A DNA stretch of 64,000 bases. It comes from Acidocella aminolytica 101 = DSM 11237 (GTDB lineage Bacteria; Pseudomonadota; Alphaproteobacteria; Acetobacterales; Acetobacteraceae). Shown one piece after another: positions 1 to 9,753 of this stretch. The notes below the pieces were generated by a model, which did not search any database, had not been told where the DNA came from, and worked only from the letters and a program-made list of their open reading frames with translations. Position numbers and translations under genes: made by a program. The stretch's first letter is position 1. Every line of letters starts with the position of its first letter. The DNA lies in assembly GCF_900129125.1 (NCBI RefSeq), contig NZ_FQVJ01000004.1, positions 1-64,000 of the forward strand, read 5' to 3'.

Positions 1-225
1 ACCGACGCCAACCGCCTCACCTCATGGGGCAAGGCCATCTATAAACGACGAAAAGAGACGGTCGAGCGGTCCTTCGCCGATGCCAAGCAACTCCTCGGAC
101 ACCGCTACGCACGCTTCCGAGGCTTAACCGGCGTCACCTGCCAATGCCTGCTCGCCGCCACCGCACAAAATATCAAAAAAATCGCCATGGCACTCACCAA
201 AGCACCAACGCCAAGCCCGGCCTGA
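1..225 (+). mobile_element. IS1182-type transposase, C-terminal part cut by window edge
   Basis: An open frame enters from the left edge and stops at 223-225, giving 74 residues. The block KRRKETVERSFADAKQLLG followed by RFRGLTGV and AQNIKKIA is the C-terminal signature of IS1182-type DDE transposases; the glutamate in ETVERSFADAK is probably the last catalytic acidic residue. The visible part is intact. A second, damaged copy of the same family lies on the minus strand at 38960-40050 and matches it closely through this block. The 5' part and left end of the element are outside the window, and I could not define a terminal inverted repeat after the stop. Confidence 0.85.
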
Positions 226-269
226 AAGGGAAACCCCCTCACAAACAGAACAATTACAAGCCAAACAAT

Positions 270-305
270 AAATAAAACAAAACCCCGCCAAAAATGACGG
301 GGTTT
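270..305 (-). terminator. Intrinsic terminator after the GFA-family gene
   Basis: AAACCCCG at 280-287 pairs with CGGGGTTT at 298-305. Read on the minus strand the stem is followed by a T-rich run (TTGTTTTATTT), so it can end transcription of the minus-strand gene that stops at 344. Confidence 0.7.
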
Positions 306-320
306 GTCAGCGGTCTGGAA

Positions 321-343
321 GGGCGCTTGGGCGCCCTTTTTTA
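321..343 (+). terminator. Intrinsic terminator facing right
   Basis: GGGCGC at 321-326 pairs with GCGCCC at 331-336 across a four-base loop, followed by six T. It would stop transcripts leaving the transposase before they run antisense through the next gene. Confidence 0.75.
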
Positions 344-772
344 TTACTCGGCCATCATCTCGCCAGAGCCGCCAAGCTCGGCGGGGAAGTCTTTGAGCTT
401 CGGCAGGCCATCCTTTATTGGCAGGACCGTTTCAGCGTAATTCACATGTACACCGGGCTTGAACTCCAATTCCGGCAGAGTGGCGGCATATACATCCATC
501 AAGCCGAAGCCGGGATGCATGGTCATCAAATGTCCGCCGCACTGACGGCAATATTTACGCGCGCTGGCCGGGGTTTTGGCGTACGTGGCAATCTCTCCCT
601 CGCCTTGCGTCACTTTCACCGCCTCCGGCTTCCAGAGCGTGAAGGCATTCACTGGCCCCGCCGACCAAGACCGGCAGGAACGGCAATGGCAATACCCCAT
701 GCCATCGGGTTCGCCGGTTGCTTCCAGCGTCACCGCCCCGCAGAAACAAGCACCTTTATAGGTCTTTGACAT
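344..772 (-). CDS. GFA family (Mss4-like) zinc protein
   Basis: This 142-residue protein has the GFA/DUF636 fold signature: an N-terminal CFCG zinc motif (residues about 9-12), then CHCRSCR (about 29-35), then CRQCGG (about 76-81). These cysteines bind the two zinc sites of the family founded by glutathione-dependent formaldehyde-activating enzyme. Most members have no proven substrate, so an S-(hydroxymethyl)glutathione synthase role should not be assumed. I chose the ATG at 772 because AGGA precedes it at good spacing; a GTG at 784 is also possible. It stands alone, with terminators downstream and recA divergent. Confidence 0.8.
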   Translation of the reverse strand: MSKTYKGACFCGAVTLEATGEPDGMGYCHCRSCRSWSAGPVNAFTLWKPEAVKVTQGEGEIATYAKTPASARKYCRQCGGHLMTMHPGFGLMDVYAATLPELEFKPGVHVNYAETVLPIKDGLPKLKDFPAELGGSGEMMAE

Positions 773-925
773 TCGTTTCCTCACTTATTTGAGCTTGAAG
801 AACTCAGGATGGTAACGTGCGGCGAGGCAAGTCAAACACTGTCCCGGAATGGATCAGGGCAGCCAGCAAAAGCTTTCACAAAAACTTCGAATAAACTAAT
901 GCGAACGGGGAATTTTGCGGCCAAA

Positions 926-940
926 GAACAAAAATCGAAC
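926..940 (+). promoter_or_regulatory. LexA SOS box upstream of recA
   Basis: GAAC at 926-929 and GAAC at 937-940 are separated by exactly 7 bases. GAAC-N7-GAAC (GTTC-N7-GTTC on the other strand) is the established LexA operator of alphaproteobacteria, and recA is its standard target. I could not place -35 and -10 elements with confidence. The 773-1107 stretch between the two divergent genes holds this box and the long recA leader, and I see no other gene in it. Confidence 0.85.
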
Positions 941-1107
941 AATTTATTAACAAGAATGTTGCCTTTTTGTTCTTGTCGTGTCAGGTTGAATTTCAAGGAT
1001 TCTCACTGACATCTGAAAGAAAACACGCTATGGTTGCATCTACCGCAAGCAAGAAGACGCGTTTGACAGAAATCGAGTCGATGTTGGACGCTCAGGAAGC
1101 ACCTTTA

Positions 1108-2172
1108 ATGGCAACAGTGACACAGATGGCGAAACCAGACCTCGAAAAAAACAAAGCCCTAGACGCCGCGATGGCGCAGATTGAGCGCGCTTTCGGCAAG
1201 GGCTCTATTATGCGCATGGGCGCCAAAGGCGGTAATGAGGCGATTGAGGTTATTCCCTCGGGCTCGTTGGGACTGGATCTGGCGCTGGGTATTGGCGGCC
1301 TGCCGCGCGGGCGTGTGGTCGAAGTTTACGGCCCTGAAAGCTCCGGCAAAACTACCCTCGCCCTGCATGCCGTGGCCGAGGCGCAGAAGCGCGGCGGTGT
1401 GTGCGCCTTTATCGACGCCGAACATGCGCTGGACCCGGTTTATGCCCGCAAGCTGGGCGTAGATGTTGATAACCTCTTGATTTCTCAGCCAGACACAGGC
1501 GAACAAGGGCTAGAGATCGCGGATACGCTGGTGCGGTCCGGCTCCATTGACGTACTGGTGATTGACTCCGTGGCGGCCCTAGTACCCCGCGCAGAGTTGG
1601 AAGGCGAGATGGGAGACTCCCATGTCGGCCTGCATGCCCGTTTGATGAGCCAAGCGCTGCGTAAGATCACCGGCTCCGTCGCACGCTCCAACACCATGCT
1701 AATCTTCCTGAATCAGATCCGTTTGAAGATCGGCGTGATGTTCGGCAACCCGGAAACCACAACCGGTGGCAACGCCCTGAAGTTCTACTCCTCCATCCGC
1801 ATGGAGATTCGCCGCACTGGCTCCATCAAGGAGCGTGATGAGGTCACCGGCAACCACGTTCGCGTTAAGGTTGTCAAAAACAAACTGGCCCCGCCCTTTC
1901 GGCAGGTTGAGTTTGACATCATGTTCGGTGAGGGCATTTCCAAGGCGGGTGAATTGATCGACCTTGGCGTGAAAGCCGGCGTAGTTGAAAAATCTGGCGC
2001 TTGGTTCTCTTATGACAGCCAGCGGATTGGCCAGGGGCGCGAGAATGCCAAGCAGTTCCTGCGCGACAACCCGAAGGCGGCAGAATCGATCGAAAAAAGG
2101 ATCCGTGAAGAAGCCGGTGCTATCGCGGACGTGCTGATGGCTGAAGATAACGGCGAAGACAGCGACGATTAA
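1108..2172 (+). CDS. recA: Recombinase RecA
   Basis: RecA forms filaments on single-stranded DNA, drives strand exchange and triggers LexA self-cleavage. The Walker A motif GPESSGKTT, the [21 protein letters not shown]2 DNA-binding loop and an acidic C-terminal tail (GEDSDD) are present. From the ATG at 1108 the protein has 354 residues, the usual size, and AGGAAG lies 8 bases upstream. The frame stays open back to a TTG at 967, with another ATG at 1030, so a longer N terminus cannot be excluded, but those residues are not typical of RecA. The gene is preceded by an SOS box at 926-940 and ends in a strong terminator. Confidence 0.97.
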   Translation: MATVTQMAKPDLEKNKALDAAMAQIERAFGKGSIMRMGAKGGNEAIEVIPSGSLGLDLALGIGGLPRGRVVEVYGPESSGKTTLALHAVAEAQKRGGVCAFIDAEHALDPVYARKLGVDVDNLLISQPDTGEQGLEIADTLVRSGSIDVLVIDSVAALVPRAELEGEMGDSHVGLHARLMSQALRKITGSVARSNTMLIFLNQIRLKIGVMFGNPETTTGGNALKFYSSIRMEIRRTGSIKERDEVTGNHVRVKVVKNKLAPPFRQVEFDIMFGEGISKAGELIDLGVKAGVVEKSGAWFSYDSQRIGQGRENAKQFLRDNPKAAESIEKRIREEAGAIADVLMAEDNGEDSDD

Positions 2173-2251
2173 ATAAAGCCGCTTCTGGCGCTACCTTTAC
2201 GCGTCTAGAGATATGTTCAGGGGCCTCACAGCCGCTAAAGCTTGTATTTAC

Positions 2252-2301
2252 AAAAGCCGTTAAACCAGAAAAGATATTTCCTGGTTTAACGGCTTTTGTT
2301 T

Positions 2302-2303
<2 letters not shown>
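2252..2303 (+). terminator. Bidirectional terminator between recA and guaB
   Basis: A perfect 17-bp stem (AAAAGCCGTTAAACCAG and its complement) closes a short A/T loop and is followed by GTTTTT. It separates the convergent recA and guaB genes and touches the guaB stop codon. Confidence 0.93.
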
Positions 2304-3813
<1,510 letters not shown>

Positions 3814-3902
3814 TTAAGACCTTGGCGGCTCCCAATAACCGCCATACCCACACGGCGCAAGTCAGGGGGGCCATGCGTTTTAGACGGGGCTAGCATTGGT
3901 AC

Positions 3903-4874
3903 TCAAAAGCTCGACGACAGAGCTTTCACAGCATCATGGGATCTGGAAAAGCTACCGCGCAACCCATCCGCCAAGGCTACCATGGCGACACGCCAAAACA
4001 AAGCAGGCTTATCGTAAAGCCAGATTGGCCACAGAAATTTAATGATCAGCAAAGGCAGTATGAAATAGAAATACCCGCCCGCAAAAGCCCGGAAAAAAGG
4101 CAGGTCGTTACGAATGATGTAATAGGCTTTCCAAAGCGGAACATACACTCGGCGGCCGGAGGAAGGCATCGAACAATCATGCACAAACCGCACGCTTGGC
4201 GCGAACAGCAATTTATGGCCACTTTGCGTCAGGGCCAGGGTATAAAGCGAATCGTCCCTGTAAACGAACAGTTCAGCTTTTGGCAGACCCAACTGGTGGC
4301 GCACAAGGTCACAGCGCACGAAAAATCCGACAAAGGAGGAAAAGCAAACCTCCACAGGCGCTTGGCTGTTATATACCTCATCATTAAGTCCGACGGAACC
4401 GAAACGCTGCAACACAGCGCGCAAAAAAACTGCAGGAGATTTAAAAATATCCATTCCTGGTCGGTTCATGGGGCAAATTCGGCCATCGGGGAAATAAACC
4501 GCCGCGGCAACGCCACCAACCTCTGGCCCTGGCACGAGGTCAGCGAATTCCGTGAGCGTGTCGGCGGCTGGGTAAGCGTCATCGTCGAAGCATGCCAGCC
4601 ACTCCACGCCTGTATCACGCACGGCGATCTCAAACCCGCGCGCAAACCCCCCGGCGCCTCCCAGATTTTCTGGCTCGTGCACGATACATAAACGAGGGTC
4701 GTCAATACCGCGCAGATACGCGTCTGTTCCGTCTGTAGAGGCGTTGTCGATCACAACAACCCGAGAGAAAGGTTGCGCCAGCGTTTTTTCTAAGGTCAGG
4801 CGCAGTTTCTCAAGGCGATTATACGTTACAATCACCGCAGCTACACAGGGTAGATTATGCGGTGCTGCATTCAT
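3903..4874 (-). CDS. GT2 glycosyltransferase, probable galactofuranosyltransferase (GlfT1-like)
   Basis: This is a 323-residue GT-A fold family 2 glycosyltransferase. Visible motifs are AAVIVTYNR at the N terminus, VIDNASTDGT, NLGGAGGFARG and the metal-binding ACFDDDAYP near residue 100. NLGGAGGFARG followed by a DDD motif is typical of the Galf-transferase branch. The ATG at 4874 overlaps the stop of glf by ATGA, so the two are translationally coupled; that context makes UDP-galactofuranose the likely donor. The acceptor is unknown. It is the last gene of the three-gene cluster. Confidence 0.85.
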   Translation of the reverse strand: MNAAPHNLPCVAAVIVTYNRLEKLRLTLEKTLAQPFSRVVVIDNASTDGTDAYLRGIDDPRLCIVHEPENLGGAGGFARGFEIAVRDTGVEWLACFDDDAYPAADTLTEFADLVPGPEVGGVAAAVYFPDGRICPMNRPGMDIFKSPAVFLRAVLQRFGSVGLNDEVYNSQAPVEVCFSSFVGFFVRCDLVRHQLGLPKAELFVYRDDSLYTLALTQSGHKLLFAPSVRFVHDCSMPSSGRRVYVPLWKAYYIIRNDLPFFRAFAGGYFYFILPLLIIKFLWPIWLYDKPALFWRVAMVALADGLRGSFSRSHDAVKALSSSF

Positions 4875-6022
4875 GCCAAAGGATCGACGCAAAAAGCCGG
4901 CACCGCTTCATCCAGCTCACGCGCATTCACGAAACGTTCTGCGGCCTCAAGCGCTTCTCCAATGGTTATGTGCATATCGAGATATCGATAGGTTCCAAGA
5001 CGGCCGACAAACGTAACGTGCGGTTCCGTTATTGCCATAGTTACGTAACGCTCCAGCCTCGCCTTATCATTTACAAGTCGAATCGGATAGTAAGGCGTAT
5101 CCGCCTCTCCGCACAAGCGGCTATGTTCACGATAAAGCACTGTTTTTTCGTGTTCTTCCCACGGAGTAAAGTGTTTATGCTCGGCAACGCGCGTCCAGGG
5201 CACATTCTCATCGCAATAATTAATCACGGGGTTGCCCTGATAATCCCCGTCGCCACGCAACACCTCAAAATCCAGCGTGCGGTAGCCTAGCCGCCCTTCG
5301 GAAAACCCGAACCAGGCATCAATCGGCCCACTATAAAAGACATGCGCATAGTCTTTTGCCTGCGCCCGTGTAAAGCTGGTGGAAAGATGCAGCTCGATGT
5401 TTGCATGGTCGAGAATGCGTTCAACGATATAGCTGTAGCCATGCTCCGGAATGCCCTGGAATTTACTGGCATAATAATTATCGTCATAATTGAAGCGCAC
5501 GGGCAAACGCTTCAGAATACTGGCTGGCAGATCAGACGGTTCCATGCCCCATTGCTTTCGCGTGTAGCCACGGAAGAATGTTTCATAAATCTCCCGCCCC
5601 ACAAAGCGTAGTGCCTGTTCCTCGAAACTGCGCGGCTCGACAATGCGCTGATCGGCTTGTTCGGCAAGAAAGGAGCGCGCCTGCTCTGGAGAAAACTGCT
5701 TCCCGAATAGCTGATTGATAGTCATCAGATTGATCGGCAAGGAGAAAACCTTGCCCCGCGCATGAGCTTTCACTCGGTTGATAAAAGGCATGAACCTGTC
5801 AAACCGGCGCACATAATCCCACACGCGCTCATTGCTTGTATGGAATATATGCGGACCATAAACATGCAGCATCACGCCGCTTTTGGCATCCCGGTCCGTA
5901 TGACAATTTCCGGCAACATGGGGACGCGTATCGAAGATATCGACCTGATAACCGCGCTCAGCCAGTTCCCGCGCAATGACACTGCCCGAGAAGCCCGCGC
6001 CGACGATACCGATTTTTTCCAT
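4871..6022 (-). CDS. glf: UDP-galactopyranose mutase
   Basis: Glf is an FAD enzyme that interconverts UDP-galactopyranose and UDP-galactofuranose, the Galf donor. The 383-residue length is typical. The N-terminal dinucleotide-binding loop GIVGAGFSGSV, the FAD contact HVAGNCHT, and the conserved core YTRKQWG followed by RLPVRFNYDDNYYASKFQG are all present. It lies one base after the stop of the GlfT2-like gene and overlaps the next GT2 gene, so it is the middle of an operon for a Galf-containing surface glycan. Confidence 0.96.
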   Translation of the reverse strand: MEKIGIVGAGFSGSVIARELAERGYQVDIFDTRPHVAGNCHTDRDAKSGVMLHVYGPHIFHTSNERVWDYVRRFDRFMPFINRVKAHARGKVFSLPINLMTINQLFGKQFSPEQARSFLAEQADQRIVEPRSFEEQALRFVGREIYETFFRGYTRKQWGMEPSDLPASILKRLPVRFNYDDNYYASKFQGIPEHGYSYIVERILDHANIELHLSTSFTRAQAKDYAHVFYSGPIDAWFGFSEGRLGYRTLDFEVLRGDGDYQGNPVINYCDENVPWTRVAEHKHFTPWEEHEKTVLYREHSRLCGEADTPYYPIRLVNDKARLERYVTMAITEPHVTFVGRLGTYRYLDMHITIGEALEAAERFVNARELDEAVPAFCVDPLA

Positions 6023-6023
6023 C

Positions 6024-7421
6024 TTATTCGCTCTTCTCTTGGTAAAGTTTCTGCCAGAACTGTCCGCTAGTCATTTCCGGCAGAGCCACTTGATAGGAAC
6101 GCCCGATATCGGACGACTTGGACAAAAAGTCCTTCATGATCAATGAAAACTGGAGCAATATCGCTGAAAACCGTCCACGATCATACTTAGCTACATAGCC
6201 AGGCGCCAGCGCTTCATAGAAGTAAAGAACCTGTTTATATCGAAATATATTGCGGTAAGAAGCGCGAAACGATTTGATTTCATATACCGTTGAATCACGC
6301 ATGAGAAAGCCTGGCAACAAAAAGCCATTCAACGTGATCAGACGGATGCAGCGGTGCAACAACCTTTCTTGATCCCCCCGATACCGCAGCTTGAAATCTG
6401 CAAGGCACACGGATTGCATTTTCTCTTCGGCATTCAGCGGTGCTAATTTCGCGCGAACATTTGCCGTGTCGAGGTTGTCTTTCCTAAACACAGGCCCTCC
6501 AGACACACCCCGTATGGTTTTTAAAATTGCGCCTGCACTGACGTAATTATGCGAAAATAAGCTCGTGACTAACCATCCTAAAACAATACGTAATGTGTAA
6601 AAGCTTCCAGCTTGCGCGGTTTGCAATAATATTGCCAAAGTACCACGCATTCCGAGACAACGTGTGGCGGGATTTTCCTTCAGTTGAAAGTCTTCTCCCC
6701 AACAGGAGACTCCGCTTACCGTTTCCACATCAAAATTGTTTACTATGCTAATGAGCGCATCGTCTCCGCGGCCAAAGAATGGAATAGGAAACAGCGTGGC
6801 GCCGATGGCCTCATCCTCGGTCATATTCCGCGAGTTATTAACAACAATAGGCTCAATTTTGCCATTAACGCTCGGCGGCGTCAGCAGCCCTTCACGCATG
6901 CGGGCGATGGCGGGCACAACAAATGCCTTGCGGTTAAAGCGTGCGCGCCCCCCCCCCAGCTTCACTTCCTGCGCCGGAACGGTGGCGGTCAAAAAACGCC
7001 CGCCTGTTAGTTCGCCTTGTTCCAGAGCCTCAGCGAGGACATCTAGCATGCCGCCCTCAAGCTCAGCCCATGGCACGGCTAACGACGCAGTCAGAAGCAA
7101 TGTTACCTCTTGTTCGCACAGGCAACTCTGGAAGTTCCCCAAACGACGCAAGCCTACCCGCAAAGTAAAGCGGCCTTCTCCTTCAAGGGTCAGATACAGC
7201 GTATCTATAGTATCTATAATTGTAACGTGCTTGAGCGTCTCAACCGAAACAGCATTGAAATTAGTGTCAAAAGAAGATGCGCCCCCAATTTTGTATCGCA
7301 TCGAGCGGGCCATAAAATTAGCTGATGCAAGGTCGTTCAACCTCACATACATGCTCTCCGGTGCGGAAAACTCTAGCCCAGGCAGGAGTAGTCCCTGCGA
7401 CATAAAAAAGTTCTGTTCCAT
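6024..7421 (-). CDS. GlfT2-like galactofuranosyltransferase lacking the central GT-A core
   Basis: The 465-residue protein reads like a GlfT2-type polymerising galactofuranosyltransferase with the middle missing. Residues 1-155 match the beta-sandwich N-terminal domain (FDTNFNAVSVETLKH). Residues about 161-210 resemble the first half of a GT-A domain (FNRKAFVVP, IVVNNSRN). The sequence then jumps at about residue 211 (near base 6790) to the late GT-A block FFGRGDDALIS and CWGEDF, and to a helical C-terminal domain ending PEMTSGQFWQKL. The expected GGAGGFARG and DDD metal-binding segment is absent, and the protein is well over 100 residues shorter than such enzymes. It may be non-catalytic or an in-frame deletion pseudogene. 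Domain matches are from memory of the family. GC content looks lower than in the flanking genes. Confidence 0.6.
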   Translation of the reverse strand: MEQNFFMSQGLLLPGLEFSAPESMYVRLNDLASANFMARSMRYKIGGASSFDTNFNAVSVETLKHVTIIDTIDTLYLTLEGEGRFTLRVGLRRLGNFQSCLCEQEVTLLLTASLAVPWAELEGGMLDVLAEALEQGELTGGRFLTATVPAQEVKLGGGRARFNRKAFVVPAIARMREGLLTPPSVNGKIEPIVVNNSRNMTEDEAIGATLFPIPFFGRGDDALISIVNNFDVETVSGVSCWGEDFQLKENPATRCLGMRGTLAILLQTAQAGSFYTLRIVLGWLVTSLFSHNYVSAGAILKTIRGVSGGPVFRKDNLDTANVRAKLAPLNAEEKMQSVCLADFKLRYRGDQERLLHRCIRLITLNGFLLPGFLMRDSTVYEIKSFRASYRNIFRYKQVLYFYEALAPGYVAKYDRGRFSAILLQFSLIMKDFLSKSSDIGRSYQVALPEMTSGQFWQKLYQEKSE

Positions 7422-7463
7422 GAGGCCTAAAGATCAACCGCCTAAATGAGATATAAATAAGTT

Positions 7464-7492
7464 TATACACAGCGGTTATCTCGATTTTTCAA
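7464..7492 (-). promoter_or_regulatory. Candidate sigma-70 promoter of the Galf operon
   Basis: Read on the minus strand, TTGAAA (7487-7492) and TGTATA (7464-7469) are separated by 17 bases and lie about 43 bases before the start codon at 7421. The whole 7422-7678 interval is AT-rich, and I see no gene in it. Confidence 0.45.
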
Positions 7493-7678
7493 GCCCGCAT
7501 GAAACTCAGCCTTAACGATTTGGACATATTTTAAATTTCCGTCAAAAAGCCATCAACAATACACGTTTCAGAGCAATCTTCTTCTGAAAAAATTCTATAA
7601 TTCCAGCACATTAACAACTGAATGTTATAAAGTTTTTAACATACAAATTCCGTTTTGATTTCTTAAAATCGACAAAAT

Positions 7679-8353
7679 TCAGTCTGGTCTGAATCCTGTC
7701 GCCACCACATACATCTCCTTCGATTCTTTCCGGCTGGCCGGGGGCTTGGCGTGTTTTACATTGCTAAAACGCCGCTTCAGCGTCATCAGCATTTCTTTCT
7801 CAGCTCCGCCCTGGAACAACTTGGCCACAAACCCGCCGCCAGGCGCGAGAACATCGCAAGCAAAAGCCAGCGCAGCTTCCGCCAGAGCCATAATCCGCAG
7901 ATGATCGGTCGCCACGTGGCCGGACGTATTCGGTGCCATATCGGACAACACAAGGTCGGCCTTGCCCCCTAGCATCTCCGTCAGCCTGGCTTCCATACCT
8001 TCCTCCAGAAAATCGCCCTTAATGAAATCCGCCCCTGAAACAGGTTGAATCTCAAGCAGGTCAATCCCCACCAGCTTGGAGGCGCCACGGGCCAAAGCCA
8101 CTTGGCTCCACCCCCCCGGCGCCGCGCCCAGATCCAACACCCTCGGGTTTTTGCCGATGAGTTTATATTTCTCGTCCAACTCAATGAGCTTGAAGGCCGC
8201 GCGTGAGCGCCATCCGTGGACCTTGGCGGCGGTCACATAAGGATCGTTAAGCTGCCTTTGCAGCCAACGCTGCGATGAGGTTGAAAGCTTGCGCGCGTTT
8301 TTAAGCCGCACCGCCTCGCGGCGCGGTGGCAGTTTGGAGCTGTTGTCGGTCAT
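7679..8353 (-). CDS. rlmE: 23S rRNA (uridine-2552-2'-O)-methyltransferase RlmE
   Basis: This FtsJ/RrmJ family enzyme methylates U2552 in the A-loop of 23S rRNA. The 224-residue protein has HGWRSRAAFKL with the first catalytic lysine, the SAM motif VLDLGAAPGGWSQVAL, the catalytic aspartate in VLSDMAPNTSGH, the late lysine in FVAKLFQGG and a glutamate in SKEMYVVATGFR, which completes the K-D-K-E tetrad. Its start overlaps the stop of the phosphatase gene by ATGA, so the pair is one operon. Confidence 0.96.
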   Translation of the reverse strand: MTDNSSKLPPRREAVRLKNARKLSTSSQRWLQRQLNDPYVTAAKVHGWRSRAAFKLIELDEKYKLIGKNPRVLDLGAAPGGWSQVALARGASKLVGIDLLEIQPVSGADFIKGDFLEEGMEARLTEMLGGKADLVLSDMAPNTSGHVATDHLRIMALAEAALAFACDVLAPGGGFVAKLFQGGAEKEMLMTLKRRFSNVKHAKPPASRKESKEMYVVATGFRPD

Positions 8354-9477
8354 GCGTTGTAACGGTGCTTATGGGTCGGCATGTCGCGCATCAGCCTCAT
8401 TAACATACCTTCGCGCAAGCCCCTATCGGCCACCATCAGCCGCGGAGCCTGCCATAATTCATGGATCGCCGCAAAAATGGCACAGCCCGGCAGCACGAAT
8501 TCCACCCGATCCATCCCGATGCACGGATGGCGGGACAGGCCATCCCGACCCAGCGCGCAGGCTTCCGCCAGAGCATCATCTACCGCCCGGCGGGTGAGGG
8601 AAACCCCATCCACCAGCCCACGGCGGTAACGATCCAGCTTCAACGAGACGCCGGCTAGGGTGGTGACTGTACCAGATGTACCAACCATGACCACGCCCCC
8701 CCGGCGGATTTCCTCACCAATCCTGTGGACTGACTCAAACGGGCGCAGCATGGTGATGATATCTTCCACCAAGCTGAAAAATCCCTCGCTCTGATAACAG
8801 GCCCCCGCGCAGCGTTCAGATAGTGTTACTACGCCCACCGGCAGGGAAAGATACCCGATCAGTTCCGGCCGGATCCCGCTATCCAGCCTCACCCAGGCAA
8901 TTTCGGTAGAACCGCCGCCGATATCGAACAACAACGCCCGCCGCCCGGCCTTGCGCAGCAGCGGCGCACAGCTTTCCACGGCCAGTTCGGCTTCCTCGCG
9001 CGGGTTGATGATCTCCAGTGGCAGGCCTGTTGCCTCACGCGCGCGGTGCACAAATTCAACGCCGTTCTCCGCCTGGCGGCAGGCTTCCGTGGCGATGGCC
9101 CGCAGCCTGATCGGTCCCGTAAACTCATCCCCGGTCCAGCGCCGGGCGCGGTCCGCGCAGATGGCCAAGGAGCTAATGGCCCGGTCCATCGCCAAGGCGG
9201 AGAGCTTGCCGGTTTCATAAAGCCCCTCCCCTAGCCGAACGACTCGGGAAAAGCTGTCGAGTATCTGGAAACCATGCGCCGCGGGGGTACCAACGAGCAT
9301 CCGGCAGTTATTAGTGCCCAGATCAATTCCCCCGAACACAGCGCGCCGCCGCCCCCGCCGGTTTGAAACCGGCTGCGTCGGCTGCACGAGGGAGAACTGA
9401 CTGACCATTTGCTTATATATTCGCGGATTGGCCCGGCTGGGCAAGAACCAAAAGCTATAAGAACCGATTACGGGCAT
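8350..9477 (-). CDS. Ppx/GppA family phosphatase
   Basis: This family hydrolyses polyphosphate ends or pppGpp. The 375-residue protein carries the ASKHA nucleotide-binding signature FGGIDLGTNNCRMLVG, RLGEGLYETG, LLFDIGGGSTEIAWV and VGTSGTVTTLAGV. It is the short single-module form (about 300-350 residues in the family), so exopolyphosphatase versus pppGpp phosphatase cannot be decided. The start is uncertain; an ATG at 9411 would remove 22 weakly supported residues. rlmE follows with an ATGA overlap, an arrangement common in alphaproteobacteria. Confidence 0.9.
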   Translation of the reverse strand: MPVIGSYSFWFLPSRANPRIYKQMVSQFSLVQPTQPVSNRRGRRRAVFGGIDLGTNNCRMLVGTPAAHGFQILDSFSRVVRLGEGLYETGKLSALAMDRAISSLAICADRARRWTGDEFTGPIRLRAIATEACRQAENGVEFVHRAREATGLPLEIINPREEAELAVESCAPLLRKAGRRALLFDIGGGSTEIAWVRLDSGIRPELIGYLSLPVGVVTLSERCAGACYQSEGFFSLVEDIITMLRPFESVHRIGEEIRRGGVVMVGTSGTVTTLAGVSLKLDRYRRGLVDGVSLTRRAVDDALAEACALGRDGLSRHPCIGMDRVEFVLPGCAIFAAIHELWQAPRLMVADRGLREGMLMRLMRDMPTHKHRYNA

Positions 9478-9557
9478 ATATTTTCTGAAAGCATGATGTC
9501 ATGGATGGGCTTGCCTGTGCCGCGCAGCAATGCTAGACGCCCGCCACCGACATCGTT

Positions 9558-9631
9558 TGGGGGATAGTTTAGCGGTAGAACTCCCGGCTCTGACCCGGGC
9601 AGCCTTGGTTCGAATCCAGGTCCCCCAGCCA
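9558..9631 (+). tRNA. tRNA-Gln (anticodon CUG)
   Basis: A complete cloverleaf is visible: acceptor TGGGGGA pairs with TCCCCCA, anticodon stem CCCGG/CCGGG encloses the loop CTCTGAC, and the T arm reads CTTGG TTCGAAT CCAGG. The anticodon CTG reads CAG codons. The discriminator is G and the CCA end is encoded. In organisms with GatCAB and no glutaminyl-tRNA synthetase this tRNA is first charged with glutamate and then amidated. Confidence 0.96.
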
Positions 9632-9753
9632 AAAGATTGCACTTAGTTATATATTGTCGGATTTAAGATTATATCTTTATGTCCTCTTGGATCTGATGGG
9701 TTTGTCAAAGCCCGTGGCGCTGATATTCGTGCCTCCGTGTGGAAGGAGCGGAC

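Noticed and set aside
6736-7449. 237-codon open frame opposite the GlfT2-like gene
   Set aside because: Ser/Arg/Pro-rich antisense frame; the minus-strand product has recognisable domains.
9632-9753. Possible Mg2+ riboswitch before the CorA-like gene
   Set aside because: The 120-base leader is too short and shows none of the M-box pairing elements I can recognise.
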